Below are positions 41,318 to 50,518 of a stretch of 53,167 nt of DNA, one piece after another. The notes under the pieces are model-generated. The model saw nothing but the letters and a program-made list of their open reading frames with translations. It made no database searches and was not told the DNA's origin. The position numbers were made by a program, and so were the translations under genes. Positions within the stretch are counted from its first letter, which is position 1. Every line of letters starts with the position of its first letter. The DNA is from an uncultured Lachnospiraceae bacterium. GTDB lineage: Bacteria > Bacillota > Clostridia > Lachnospirales > Lachnospiraceae. The stretch covers positions 1 to 53,167 of the forward strand of contig CANQGL010000009.1 of NCBI GenBank assembly GCA_947623185.1. Reading direction: 5' to 3'.

Positions 41318-42247
41318 TTATGCAGGCGTCCCCTTTTTCAGATCCGCATACGCCAGGATCACGATCATCGCGATAATAAACGCAAACCCGATCAGATCGA
41401 CCGTCTGGAACGGCACCCGGAGCCATACGGCCGAGAGCACCGTCGCCCCGATCGGCTCGACGCACGCGTAAAGACTGGCCCTCGCCGGTCCGATCAGCTT
41501 CACGCCCTGCATGTACAGGCTGAACGCGACGATCGTTCCCAGAAACACAACGCCGCAGAACGCTCCGACGAAACCGGCGTCGACGCGGAACGTATACTGC
41601 CACGGTTTGAACAGGGCCGACAGGACGATCCCGCCGACCGTCATTCCCCACGCCAGCAGATACGGCGTCGGATAATACCGCATCAGCCGTTTCGGCTGCA
41701 TGTTGTAGATCACGACCGCTCCCGCGGAAACAAGGCCCGTGACGAGCGCTTCCTTCGAGATCGCCATCGTGCGCGGATCGCCGTGGGTCGCGATCAGAAA
41801 GATCCCGGCAATAGCCAGAAAAAGTCCCAGAAGCTCGAGCGCGCGCGGCTTTCTGCGCTCCTGGATACAGATGATGAGCAGCACGATGACCGGGAAGATA
41901 TACTGGATCACCGTCGCCGTACCCGCGTTCGAGAGCTCGATCGTCGCGAAGTAGGTATACTGACAGAGCATCAGTCCCGCCAGGCCGTAGATCAGGATAT
42001 CGATCACGTCGCGCCCGTTTTTCCAGATGCGGAGCGCGCGGCGTTTTTCTCTTATTATAAAATAGATCAGCATGAGAGATCCCGCCGTCGTGAGCCGGAC
42101 CGGGACCAGCCATCCGGCCGTCACGCCCTTGTTCTCAAACAGGTATTGACCGCAGGCCCCGGAAAAACCCCAGAGGCAGCCGCCGAGGATCGTGATCAGA
42201 ACGCCTACGGTCCCGGCCGCGGCGCTTTTCTTATCCGTTGTTTCCAT
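41318..42247 (-). CDS. EamA/DMT-family transporter
   Basis: 309 residues with ten predicted membrane helices in two five-helix EamA repeats. The conserved Trp/Gly-rich first helix (GGCLWGFSGACGQYLF) and the EPIGATVLSAVWL end segment are visible. The drug/metabolite transporter superfamily exports amino acids, cofactors or metabolites; the substrate is not evident. It is the last gene of aroK-nhaC-capA-eamA, separated from capA by about 50 nt. Confidence 0.88.
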   Translation of the reverse strand: METTDKKSAAAGTVGVLITILGGCLWGFSGACGQYLFENKGVTAGWLVPVRLTTAGSLMLIYFIIREKRRALRIWKNGRDVIDILIYGLAGLMLCQYTYFATIELSNAGTATVIQYIFPVIVLLIICIQERRKPRALELLGLFLAIAGIFLIATHGDPRTMAISKEALVTGLVSAGAVVIYNMQPKRLMRYYPTPYLLAWGMTVGGIVLSALFKPWQYTFRVDAGFVGAFCGVVFLGTIVAFSLYMQGVKLIGPARASLYACVEPIGATVLSAVWLRVPFQTVDLIGFAFIIAMIVILAYADLKKGTPA

Positions 42248-42299
42248 AAAAATTTTCTCCTCCGTCGGGGATCGCAGTCCCCGCCGTCATGCGCAAAGT

Positions 42300-43442
42300 C
42301 TACCGCAGTCTCGTATATCCCATCGAACCGCGGCAGGGGATCTCGGTGAGCGTGACTTCCCCGTCTTCCGCGATCTCGATTTTGACCAGTTCCGTCTCCG
42401 GGATCGAACTGCCGAACACGAAATTCCCCAGACTGTGAACGATCGGCTTGTCCTTATAGTACTCGATCTCCTGCAGCACATGCGGGTGGCTCCCGATCAC
42501 CAGATCGGCTCCCGCGTCGATGAACTGGCGTCCCATCGCCCGCTGATAATCGCGCGGGGACGTCTCCTTCTCCACGCCCCAGTGGATGTAGACCACCAGA
42601 TAGTCGCAGACTTCCTTTGCCGCCTCGATCGCCCGCACGACCGGAGCCGGATCGTAGGCCGAAAACACGCCGGGGTGGCCCGCTCCGGCCGCCCAACTGT
42701 AGTCCATATAGACCCGCGACGCTCCGAGAAAACCGACCGTTTTCCCGCGGATCTCGACCGTCTCCAACCGCGACGCGCCGGAAAGGTCCTCTCCCGCTCC
42801 GACATGCAGGATCCCCGCGCCGTCGAGGGCCGCTATGCTGTCCGTGATCCCCTCCGGTCCGAAATCCAGGATGTGGTTGTTCGCCAACGTCACGATATCG
42901 ACGCCCATCTCCTTAAGAATATTCACGCGGGCGGGCGGCAGACGGAACGTATATTCCTTGCTCTTCGCTTCGCCGCGCTCCGTAAACGGGAACTCCTGAT
43001 TGACCATGAAGACATCGGCCGCGTCAGCCTCGGCCCGGATCCCCTCATCGAGCACGCCCGAGATGCCTCCGGCCTGATCGTAGGCGTTTAAAACATAGTT
43101 TGAAAGGTACACGTCTCCGCCGAACAGAAGCGTGACCGGGCCGCTCTCCGCGTCCGATACGCCGTTTCCGCCCTCTCCTGCGCCTTCTTCCGCCCCGTCC
43201 GCCGCCCGGTTAAAGACCGGGATCGAGAACCGGAAGCCGTGCGCGCTGTTTTCCCCGCCGGGATCCGGTCCTGCGCTTAAAGCAGCCGCAGCCGCGGCCG
43301 GGAGCGCTCCCTCATACCTGCGGCCCAGAACACGCCGCAGAAAAAGCCCCGCCGAAACAAGGGCCAGGATGAGGGCTGCCGCCAAAAGGACGGCCGGTAT
43401 TCGGTTCCTGCGCGCTCTTTTGCGCCTCCGTCCGTGCTTCAT
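42300..43442 (-). CDS. CapA-family (PGA_cap) metallophosphatase-like protein
   Basis: 380 residues from the ATG at 43442, which overlaps the nhaC stop (ATGA); a longer frame runs back into nhaC. A very basic N-terminus and one membrane anchor (about 16-37) lead through a Gly/Ala-rich linker to the CapA domain. This has GGDVYLS, TLANNHILDFG, IHWGVE and GSHPHV, the metal-binding histidine set of this calcineurin-like family. CapA is needed for poly-gamma-glutamate capsule in Bacillus, but capB and capC are absent here, so a general wall-associated phosphatase role is as likely. Confidence 0.88.
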   Translation of the reverse strand: MKHGRRRKRARRNRIPAVLLAAALILALVSAGLFLRRVLGRRYEGALPAAAAAALSAGPDPGGENSAHGFRFSIPVFNRAADGAEEGAGEGGNGVSDAESGPVTLLFGGDVYLSNYVLNAYDQAGGISGVLDEGIRAEADAADVFMVNQEFPFTERGEAKSKEYTFRLPPARVNILKEMGVDIVTLANNHILDFGPEGITDSIAALDGAGILHVGAGEDLSGASRLETVEIRGKTVGFLGASRVYMDYSWAAGAGHPGVFSAYDPAPVVRAIEAAKEVCDYLVVYIHWGVEKETSPRDYQRAMGRQFIDAGADLVIGSHPHVLQEIEYYKDKPIVHSLGNFVFGSSIPETELVKIEIAEDGEVTLTEIPCRGSMGYTRLR

Positions 43443-44761
43443 GCAGGATCGATTCCCCTTCCCGATGTTTTGCGTCCGACGGCCTGTACGATAAAGTTCC
43501 AGACCGGGACAAGATACAGGTAACACGCGGCGGGTATGCTCGCCGCCGGCGCGCCGATCGCCGCCAGCGGAACGGAGACCGCGATCGACCACGGGATCAG
43601 CGGAGCGATCAGGATCGCCGTATTCTCAAGATCGATCGCCCGTTTTTTGTTGTCCGGCACCAGCTCCGCGCAGAGCTGGTTCGTCAGGATCGTAGCCAGC
43701 GTCTGATTGCAGGAGATCATGCAGGTCAGCGCCGACACGGCCGCGAGGCTTCCGAACGGCGTGATCCGCCTGCCGAGCATGGCGATGTAGCGTTTCATTC
43801 CCTTAAGCAGTCCGGTCCCGTCAAAGATGCCCGCATAGGCGGAGGAGACCGCGATGATCGCCATCACCGACAGCATGGAGGTGATCCCGCCTCCGTCGAG
43901 CATGGCCGCCAGTTCCGCACTGTCCGCCCGGTAACCGCGCAGGAACACCAGAACAAGTTCCGCGGGCGTGACCTTCTGGATCAGAACGCTCAGTACGGCG
44001 GCGACCAGCATACTGACGAGCATCGTGATCTTTACGTTGAGCCGCAGGGCCGATAAGATCAGGATGGCCGCGGCCGGGACCACCAGGATCCAGTGGATGC
44101 GAAAACCCTGCGAATAGATCCCCGTCATGTCGGGCACATCCCCGCCCATCCCGCCGGACAGGCCCATGAGCCCGTACACCGCGCAGGAGATCAGAAACGG
44201 GACGGCCGAAGTGCGGACCATGCCCCTGATGTTATCGTATATATTGGTATCCGTGACCGTACATACAAGGTTGGCGCTCGACGAGACCGGCGAACAGCGG
44301 TCCCCGAAGTAAATGCCGGAAAGGATCGCGCCGCCGGTAAGCAGCGGATCCGCTCCCACCGACATGGCGATTGTCATGCTGATAACGCCCATGGTCGCCA
44401 CGGAAGCGAACGAGCTCCCCGTGAGCACCGAGATCAGGCAGTTCAGAAGAAACGTGATGAGGATCACGGCGGACGGCCGGATAAGGCGGGCCGAATAGCA
44501 GACGATCGCCGGGATCGTCCCGCTCGCGCGCCAGACAGCCGTCAGCATACCGATCATCATCATGTTGATCAGTACGTTTTTTGAGGTCATGATGCCCGAA
44601 ACGGACAGCTCAAGCAGCCGCTTCGCCGACATCCCGCGGATCAGTCCGTGTATGAAAAAAAGAACGTATCCCGCGGCAAGCGCCCAGATCACCGCGATCC
44701 CGCCCGCGATGCAGATCATGAGCATCGCGCAGAATGCCAAAATGACAATAATATCAATCAT
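43439..44761 (-). CDS. nhaC: NhaC-family Na+/H+ antiporter
   Basis: 440 residues with about eleven or twelve membrane segments. The SGIYFGDRCSPVSSSANLV segment near 150-168 is the family signature containing the ion-binding Asp. NhaC proteins exchange Na+ for H+, or malate/lactate with cation coupling in some members. It begins 4 nt after the aroK stop and overlaps capA, so it is translationally linked to both. Confidence 0.88.
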   Translation of the reverse strand: MIDIIVILAFCAMLMICIAGGIAVIWALAAGYVLFFIHGLIRGMSAKRLLELSVSGIMTSKNVLINMMMIGMLTAVWRASGTIPAIVCYSARLIRPSAVILITFLLNCLISVLTGSSFASVATMGVISMTIAMSVGADPLLTGGAILSGIYFGDRCSPVSSSANLVCTVTDTNIYDNIRGMVRTSAVPFLISCAVYGLMGLSGGMGGDVPDMTGIYSQGFRIHWILVVPAAAILILSALRLNVKITMLVSMLVAAVLSVLIQKVTPAELVLVFLRGYRADSAELAAMLDGGGITSMLSVMAIIAVSSAYAGIFDGTGLLKGMKRYIAMLGRRITPFGSLAAVSALTCMISCNQTLATILTNQLCAELVPDNKKRAIDLENTAILIAPLIPWSIAVSVPLAAIGAPAASIPAACYLYLVPVWNFIVQAVGRKTSGRGIDPA

Positions 44762-44765
44762 GGAA

Positions 44766-45299
44766 TCAATTCTCTCCCGGTTTCGCTCCGCCGATACGCG
44801 CGAGGATCTCCGCGCAGATCGCGTCCACCGTCTTTTTGTCCGTGGACACGGTCAGATCCGCCGCCGCCTCGTAGCGTTCGCGGCGTCCCTCCATCATTTC
44901 CGCGATGTATCCGATATTCATGTTCCCGGCAAGAAGCGGCCTGTCCGTCCGGTCCCTGATCCGGTCCCAGACCGTCTCCGGCTCCGCGGTCAGAAGGACG
45001 ACCGTTCCCGACTCCCGCATGGCCGCCGCGTTCTCCGGCCGCAGGACAGCTCCGCCGCCGCAGGAAACGACCGCGGGTCTTTTGTCCTTCAGGCTGCGGA
45101 TCAGCTCCGTCTCAAGGTCCCTGAAATACGGTTCCCCGTACCGTTTAAAGATCTCCGAGATCTCCATCCCCTGGCTTTTTACGATCTCCTCATCCATCTC
45201 CAGAAGCTCCGCGCCCGTGAGCTCCGAGAGCCGCAGGGCGTTCGTCGACTTGCCGCATCCCATATAGCCGATCAGAAAGATATGACGTTTCAGTTCCAT
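44766..45299 (-). CDS. aroK: Shikimate kinase
   Basis: 177 residues with the P-loop GYMGCGKST (11-19), MDEEI with the shikimate-binding Asp near 36, RDLE near 60 and the SCGGGAV phosphate-binding loop near 79-85. It phosphorylates shikimate on the way to chorismate. It is divergent from aroE, encoding the preceding step, 200 bp away, with a shared promoter region. It starts an operon with nhaC, capA and eamA. Confidence 0.95.
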   Translation of the reverse strand: MELKRHIFLIGYMGCGKSTNALRLSELTGAELLEMDEEIVKSQGMEISEIFKRYGEPYFRDLETELIRSLKDKRPAVVSCGGGAVLRPENAAAMRESGTVVLLTAEPETVWDRIRDRTDRPLLAGNMNIGYIAEMMEGRRERYEAAADLTVSTDKKTVDAICAEILARIGGAKPGEN

Positions 45300-45336
45300 A
45301 CCGTACGCACTCCCCGTTTCGTTTTATCCGGCTACC

Positions 45337-45365
45337 AGTATAGCAAAAAAACTCCCGTATTGCAA
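45337..45365 (-). promoter_or_regulatory. Promoter of aroK operon (shared -35)
   Basis: TTGCAA (45360-45365) and TATACT (45337-45342) on the minus strand, 17-bp spacer. The palindromic hexamer is also the -35 of the opposite promoter. Confidence 0.75.
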
Positions 45366-45388
45366 TCACCCCGGACGGCTGATATAAT
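45360..45388 (+). promoter_or_regulatory. Promoter of aroE (shared -35)
   Basis: TTGCAA (45360-45365) and TATAAT (45383-45388), 17-bp spacer. The leader to the aroE start codon is about 105 nt. Confidence 0.75.
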
Positions 45389-45499
45389 AAAATGAGCCGC
45401 AGGAAAAACCGATGCAAAACGCGCAAAGATCGCGCGGCGAAAAGCCGTCGGGTTCCGTCCTGCCGGCCAATATCATTCAGAATATCCGGGAGAAATAAG

Positions 45500-46402
45500 A
45501 TGAGCAAAGAAATTTCGGGCCATACCGGACTGATCTGCCTTCTGGGGAAGCCCAGCAGGCACAGCATGTCCCCGGCCATGCACAACGCGGCCTTTGAAGC
45601 CTGCGGTCTGGACTACCGCTATCTCGCATTCGAGGTTGGCGAGGAGGAGCTGCCCGACGCGGTAAAGGGGCTTAAGGCGCTCGGGGCGCGCGGCTTCAAC
45701 CTGACGATGCCGGACAAGAACATCATGGCCGGGCTCTGCGACCGCCTGTCCCCGGCGGCCGAGATCATCGGCGCAGTGAACACGGTGGTGAACGAGGACG
45801 GCGTGCTGTGCGGCCACAACACGGACGGGACCGGCTACATGCTTTCCGTAAAGGACGCCGGTTACGACATCATCGGAAAGAAAATGACGCTTCTCGGCGG
45901 GGGCGGGGCCGCGACCGCGATCCTGGTGCAGGCCGCCCTTGACGGCGTGGCGGAGATCTCGCTGTTCGTGCGGCCCGCGAGCCGTTTTCATGAGCGCACG
46001 CTGCGCACGGTCGAGACCCTGAAGGCACGCACGGGATGCAGGATCCGTCTCTGCGACTTTAACGATAAGGAACTCCTGCGAGACGAACTGAAAGACAGCG
46101 CGATCCTCACCAACGCGACCTCCGTCGGCATGGCTCCGGATACGGACGCCTGCCCGGTTCCGGACGCCTCTTTCCTGCCGGAGGGCCTGATCGTCTCCGA
46201 CATCATCTACAACCCGAAGCAGACGAAGCTCCTGCGGCTCGCCGCCGAAAAAGGACTGCCCTGCTTCAACGGCGCCTATATGCTGCTCTATCAGGGCGCG
46301 GAGGCGTTTGCGCTCTGGACCGGGGCCGAGATGCCGGCAGAGCTCATCAAGCAGAAATACTTTGCGCAGAATATCTTTCATGCGAACGCGGCGCAAAAAT
46401 AA
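45500..46402 (+). CDS. aroE: Shikimate dehydrogenase
   Basis: 300 residues from the ATG at 45500 with GGGAGA upstream; an in-frame extension to 45392 is rich in Arg/Lys and unlike the family. It has SRHSMSPAMHN (about 19-29) for shikimate binding, LTMPDKN with the catalytic Lys, GHNTDGTGY, and the dinucleotide loop GGGGAATAI. It reduces 3-dehydroshikimate to shikimate with NADPH. It ends at a strong terminator, so it is monocistronic. Confidence 0.93.
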   Translation: MSKEISGHTGLICLLGKPSRHSMSPAMHNAAFEACGLDYRYLAFEVGEEELPDAVKGLKALGARGFNLTMPDKNIMAGLCDRLSPAAEIIGAVNTVVNEDGVLCGHNTDGTGYMLSVKDAGYDIIGKKMTLLGGGGAATAILVQAALDGVAEISLFVRPASRFHERTLRTVETLKARTGCRIRLCDFNDKELLRDELKDSAILTNATSVGMAPDTDACPVPDASFLPEGLIVSDIIYNPKQTKLLRLAAEKGLPCFNGAYMLLYQGAEAFALWTGAEMPAELIKQKYFAQNIFHANAAQK

Positions 46403-46416
46403 GTTTATGACACGTC

Positions 46417-46458
46417 AAAAACGGAGAAGATCCCCCGCGGGGACCTCCTCCGTTTTTA
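46417..46458. terminator. Bidirectional terminator between aroE and the anti-sigma gene
   Basis: A stem with CGGAG/CTCCG outer pairs and TCCCC/GGGGA inner pairs (46422-46452) is flanked by AAAAA on the left and TTTTT on the right. It can therefore end both aroE and the convergent minus-strand operon. Confidence 0.85.
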
Positions 46459-46554
46459 GTTTTCGCTATTCCGAAAAATGCCGGTCCGGTCTTTTCAAAA
46501 CTTCGCCGGTCTTTACGGGCTTTGGGCCTTTCGGCCATCCCGGGCCGCAAAGGT

Positions 46555-47328
46555 TCAGCTCTCCGCGATCTCCTTCGCCATCGCGAGCAGTTCATCCGCG
46601 CTCAGGTCTTCCTCGAACGTAAACAGGGAGTAGTGGATCCCGTCCTGGTCCCATGTGACACTCTGGCCGATCTTGACTTCGACCTCGGACGAGCCGTAGG
46701 CAAGGTTCATGCCCTCGGCGATCATGCGCTCGTCCTCCTCGGTCTTCTCGTAATCCGGCGGTACGAACTTGTTGACCGTCTTTGTGTAGTAGAGCACGGT
46801 CCCGTCCTCAAGCGCCAGCGCCGTATCGCCCGACAGCTCCTCTACGATGCCGATGCGGTGCTTATATAGGCTGACCGTATCGAAGCCGTCCTTCGCATAG
46901 GTATAGCCCATCTCGATCTCGGTCTCCAGCACGTTGTGTTCCTCGTCGTGCGTCGCGTCATACTGCGGCACCGCGTACAGGAACTGATAGCCGTTCTCGA
47001 ATTTCTCGACCGACTTTGCCGCGGCGTCGAGCTTCTTCTCCCCGGCCACAGCCGCCGCATAGTCACTGATCTCCTCGTTGTGGCTGGAGTGGGTCGAGGT
47101 ATAGGCCGGTCTTCCGACCGCTACCGCCGTAATGCTTCCGAGTACACAGATCGCCGCGGCGACAAGCGCCGTCTTTTTCCAGTTAAACCGTTTCATAGTT
47201 GATTCCTCCTCAATTCTCTGGCTGACCGCTGTCCGGATCCGCTGGCCGCTCAAACCGTCCGCACGGACCGCTCCGGACTGTTTCTTAAGGGTCTCTCTGA
47301 TCGTTTTTTCTAAGATAAGATCGTCCAT
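46555..47328 (-). CDS. Probable anti-sigma factor, single-pass membrane protein
   Basis: 257 residues. A cytoplasmic N-terminus of about 50 residues precedes one membrane segment (about 52-71) and an extracytoplasmic domain of about 185 residues, acidic and without a motif I recognise. Its start overlaps the ECF sigma gene by 19 nt, the usual arrangement of sigma and anti-sigma pairs, and its topology fits a signal-sensing anti-sigma factor. The name is inferred from context; the N-terminal part is not a clear ZAS zinc-binding domain. Confidence 0.7.
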   Translation of the reverse strand: MDDLILEKTIRETLKKQSGAVRADGLSGQRIRTAVSQRIEEESTMKRFNWKKTALVAAAICVLGSITAVAVGRPAYTSTHSSHNEEISDYAAAVAGEKKLDAAAKSVEKFENGYQFLYAVPQYDATHDEEHNVLETEIEMGYTYAKDGFDTVSLYKHRIGIVEELSGDTALALEDGTVLYYTKTVNKFVPPDYEKTEEDERMIAEGMNLAYGSSEVEVKIGQSVTWDQDGIHYSLFTFEEDLSADELLAMAKEIAES

Positions 47329-47876
47329 GCGTGTTCTCCTTTCCGTTCATATTCCGCCATCGCTTTCCGAAGTTCCGCGCGGGCCGCATAGAGCCGCGAC
47401 TTTACGGTCCCTTCCAGGCAGCCCAGCGTCTTTGCGATCTCCTTTACCGGCATATCGTTGTAGTAGTAAAGGACGGTCACGGTCCGCTGCTTGACGGGCA
47501 GCCTGCCGACCGCCTCGAGGAGCGTCCGCTCCTCCTCCCGCAGGACCACCTGATCCAGAAGTCCTTCCGTCCGGGGTTCGTCCTCCGGGTAGAGTTCTTC
47601 GGCCGGCTGTTCGCGCCGTTTCTTTTTGCAGATCCGCCATGCGTTCCGGGAGAGCGTCCGATAGAACCAGCTGCGGAACGCCTCCGGATCCCGGATCTGC
47701 GTCCGGTTCAGAAAGCATGCGACAAAGGTTTCCTGAACGATGTCTTCGCTGTCAGCGTAATTTCCGGAAATGAGATACGCCGAGCGCAGCGCCTGCGCCT
47801 GGTAAAGATTTATGATCTCTTCAAACGCTTCCCTGTCGCCGTCAAGAAACCGGCGCACCAGTTCCGTTTCGTTCAT
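47310..47876 (-). CDS. ECF-type RNA polymerase sigma factor
   Basis: 188 residues. Region 2 (about 10-75) has the DSEDIVQETFV segment, and region 4 (about 115-175) the helix-turn-helix PVKEIAKTLGCLEGTVKSRL. Regions 1 and 3 are missing, as in ECF factors. It is co-transcribed with the overlapping membrane protein gene. A sequence resembling an ECF promoter lies in its own upstream region. Confidence 0.92.
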   Translation of the reverse strand: MNETELVRRFLDGDREAFEEIINLYQAQALRSAYLISGNYADSEDIVQETFVACFLNRTQIRDPEAFRSWFYRTLSRNAWRICKKKRREQPAEELYPEDEPRTEGLLDQVVLREEERTLLEAVGRLPVKQRTVTVLYYYNDMPVKEIAKTLGCLEGTVKSRLYAARAELRKAMAEYERKGEHAWTILS

Positions 47877-47912
47877 GGCGCTTCTCCTTTCCGTTTTCGA
47901 TGCATCTGTAAT

Positions 47913-47941
47913 ATAGAGGGATCAACTGTAAGATCGGTTCA
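47913..47941 (-). promoter_or_regulatory. Candidate ECF-type autoregulatory promoter
   Basis: TGAACC (47936-47941) and CTCTAT (47913-47918) with a 17-bp spacer on the minus strand resemble the AAC-containing -35 of ECF promoters. It lies 37 bp upstream of the sigma gene. Weak evidence. Confidence 0.35.
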
Positions 47942-47951
47942 TTTTATTTTG

Positions 47952-47991
47952 AAAAAACGGCCGCGATACCCGTTGCCCGGGCCGCGGCCGT
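47952..47991 (-). terminator. Terminator of the 5'-nucleotidase gene
   Basis: ACGGCCGCG and CGCGGCCGT pair in a 9-bp stem and TTTTTT follows on the minus strand. It lies about 105 nt past the stop codon. Confidence 0.8.
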
Positions 47992-48097
47992 CTTTTCATT
48001 CGTCAGTCTTTTCTTCACTAAACCGCAATCCTGTCTTACCCGACTGCAGATTGCGACCTTTCCTGTCCGTCAGCGGACTGTGATTCTTTCCGTTCCG

Positions 48098-49735
48098 TCA
48101 CTTGATCGTGATCCTGCCCTGGCCGTGCGGATCGGCGTACTCGGCGCCGACCGAACCGTTCAGGTAGTCGCGGATATAGGTGGTGATCGTGTCGACGTCG
48201 ACCATCGTCTCGTCCTTGATGATCGTGCCGCCTGCGAACATGCTCATGCCGTCGCCGCCGGACTTCAGCCAGTAGTTGTGGGAAGCCACGGTGTAGGTCT
48301 TCGCCGGATCGAGCGGCTCGCCGCCGACCATTACGTCATGGACGCGGTACTGGCCCGCAACGCCGGTGAATACTCTCTGCGCGTCGGTCTGTACGCTGGA
48401 CGGGATCGAGGTGTCAACGCTGTAGGTCATGCCGGATACATGGATAAATCCGCCGCTCTCCTCCGGATAGTAGCTGACGCCCATCTCGAGCGCGTCAAGA
48501 AGCTGCTGTCCGGTCACTTCCTCAACACAGATCATGTTGCCGTACGGATAAACGTTCAGCGCATCCTCATAGGTGATGTCGCCCGCCGCAATGCTGGCGC
48601 GGATGCCGCCGCCGTTCATGATTCCGATGTCTGCGCCCATCGTAAAGCGCATCGCATCGGCGCAAAAGTCGCCGAGGTTGGTCTCAGCCGTTCTTACCGC
48701 ACGCAGTCCGGTATCGGGATCGTTCGCGGTCAGATCGACGTCGGTATGTCCGAGGACGGTCTTTAAAGCCTCTTCGTACTGGGCCTTGATGCCCGCGATC
48801 AGCGTGTTGATCTTTTCACGGCTCGCGTCTCCGCCTGCCGGTACTTCGGAAACGAGCTCGGCCTTGATCTCTCCTGCGGGAGTGATCGTGATCTTGCCAA
48901 TGTTGGCCAGTTTCGTTCCGGTCTGAGCGACCGGGACCATAACGCCGTTCTTGTTCGGAAGCTCGGTATCGAATTCCTGATGGGAATGTCCGTCGATCAG
49001 CAGATCGATGCCGGTCGTGTTCGCGATCAGAGCCGTGGAGCTCCAGCGGTCGGTAACGCCCTCTTTTCCGAGGTGGCCGACAACGACGACATAGTTCGCG
49101 CCTTCCTCGCGCGCTTTATCGACCGCGGCCTGGACCTGCGCATAGAACGCTTCGCCGGTCATATCCTCGCAGAAACCGTATTTATATACGCCGTTGGCGT
49201 TCTGGAAGTAAGCCGGTGTGGATTTGGTAATGCTCTCGGGCGTGGAAACGCCGACATACGCGACCTTGACGTCGTCGTACTCGACCATCTTGTACGCCTT
49301 GAATACCGCAGTCTTCTGCGGAAGGTTCACAAAGTTGCAGGAATAATATCCGCAGTCAAGCTGGCTGGCAAGGCCGAGGAAACGGTCCATGCCGTAGTCA
49401 AACTCATGGTTTCCGGGAACCGCAACGTCATAGCCCAGAGCGTTCATGATCTGGATCAGATATTCGCCCTCGGAGAGCGTTCCGACAGGCGCGCCCTGGA
49501 TCGCGTCGCCCGCGTCGACCAGCGTCACATAAGGCGTGACAGCCTTCATCTGCTCTTCGTACGCCGCAAGACCGGCGTAGCCGATATTGTCTTCGATCCC
49601 ACAGTGAACATCGTTCGTGTGAAGGATCACGATGTCCTTGTCGATCGCGAACGCGGAGATCGCAAATACGGACGCAGCCGCGACGCCAAGGAATGCGGAA
49701 GCAAACAGCTTCTTCCAGTTTCTCATAACAATCAT
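48098..49735 (-). CDS. Secreted 5'-nucleotidase/2',3'-cyclic phosphodiesterase (UshA family)
   Basis: 545 residues; ATG codons at 49735 and 49726 both sit close to AAAGGA and cannot be separated. Signal peptide (about 1-30, ending in FA). The metallophosphatase domain has LHTNDVHCG, GDAIQG, GNHEFDYG and GHSHQE. The C-terminal 5'-nucleotidase domain has NGGGIRAS and the NYWLKSGGDGM loop. It dephosphorylates extracellular nucleotides for scavenging. No LPXTG or membrane anchor is visible at the C-terminus, so it is probably released. Confidence 0.92.
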   Translation of the reverse strand: MIVMRNWKKLFASAFLGVAAASVFAISAFAIDKDIVILHTNDVHCGIEDNIGYAGLAAYEEQMKAVTPYVTLVDAGDAIQGAPVGTLSEGEYLIQIMNALGYDVAVPGNHEFDYGMDRFLGLASQLDCGYYSCNFVNLPQKTAVFKAYKMVEYDDVKVAYVGVSTPESITKSTPAYFQNANGVYKYGFCEDMTGEAFYAQVQAAVDKAREEGANYVVVVGHLGKEGVTDRWSSTALIANTTGIDLLIDGHSHQEFDTELPNKNGVMVPVAQTGTKLANIGKITITPAGEIKAELVSEVPAGGDASREKINTLIAGIKAQYEEALKTVLGHTDVDLTANDPDTGLRAVRTAETNLGDFCADAMRFTMGADIGIMNGGGIRASIAAGDITYEDALNVYPYGNMICVEEVTGQQLLDALEMGVSYYPEESGGFIHVSGMTYSVDTSIPSSVQTDAQRVFTGVAGQYRVHDVMVGGEPLDPAKTYTVASHNYWLKSGGDGMSMFAGGTIIKDETMVDVDTITTYIRDYLNGSVGAEYADPHGQGRITIK

Positions 49736-49846
49736 TCCTTTCCTTTATATTGGATTTCTTTATGTTCATCCCGCCGGTCTTCATCCCCGGCGGAACCGAA
49801 CCGTTTTTGTGCGGAGGAAGAACACGCCGTTCCCCTTCCGATTAAG

Positions 49847-49874
49847 AAAAGGTTTCATGAATCCTCACGAAACC
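49847..49874 (-). terminator. Terminator of efp
   Basis: GGTTTC and GAAACC pair around a 12-nt loop, and TTTTC follows on the minus strand. About 25 nt after the efp stop. Confidence 0.6.
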
Positions 49875-49898
49875 CCTTCAAATGTACATGATCTGGCA

Positions 49899-50456
49899 TT
49901 ATGCTCTGGAAAGATACTCGCCCGTGCGGGTGTCGATCCTGACCTTGTCGCCCGTGCTGACGAACAGCGGAACGTTGATCTGGGCTCCGGTCTCGACGGT
50001 GGCCGGCTTGGTCGCTCCTGTCGCGGTATCGCCCTTGAAGCCCGGCTCGGTATCCGTGATCTCAAGTTCCACGAACAGCGGCGCTTCGACCGAAAATACG
50101 CTTCCGTTGTAGGAGCAGACCTTGACGGACTCGTTTTCCTTGACAAATTTGAGCGTATCGCCGACGATATCCTTGCTCAGAGCGATCTGCTCGTAGGTAT
50201 TCATATCCATAAAGTTATACAGATCGCCGTCCGCATACAGATACTGCATGTCCACACGGTCGATCCTCGCCGCCGGGAATTTCTCGGTCGGGCGGAAGGT
50301 CCTCTCAACAACGCCGCCGTTGATCACGTTTTTCAGTTTCGTTCTTACGAAAGCGGCACCCTTTCCCGGTTTTACATGCTGAAATTCCAAAATCTGTACT
50401 ACCTGGCCGTCAATCTCCAGCGTGACGCCGTTCCTGAAATCACCTGCTGAAATCAT
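49899..50456 (-). CDS. efp: Translation elongation factor P
   Basis: 185 residues in three beta-barrel domains. The loop KPGKGAAF near 29-36 contains Lys32, the position that reaches the peptidyl transferase centre and is modified in many species. EF-P relieves stalling at polyproline. It is the last of a row of minus-strand genes (ylmC, nrdR, yqeG) and is followed by its own terminator. Confidence 0.96.
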   Translation of the reverse strand: MISAGDFRNGVTLEIDGQVVQILEFQHVKPGKGAAFVRTKLKNVINGGVVERTFRPTEKFPAARIDRVDMQYLYADGDLYNFMDMNTYEQIALSKDIVGDTLKFVKENESVKVCSYNGSVFSVEAPLFVELEITDTEPGFKGDTATGATKPATVETGAQINVPLFVSTGDKVRIDTRTGEYLSRA

Positions 50457-50518
50457 AAATGATCTTCCTCCTTAAATTCTGTCATCCAAATTTATTCTAT
50501 ACTATAATCCGCGTGTTT

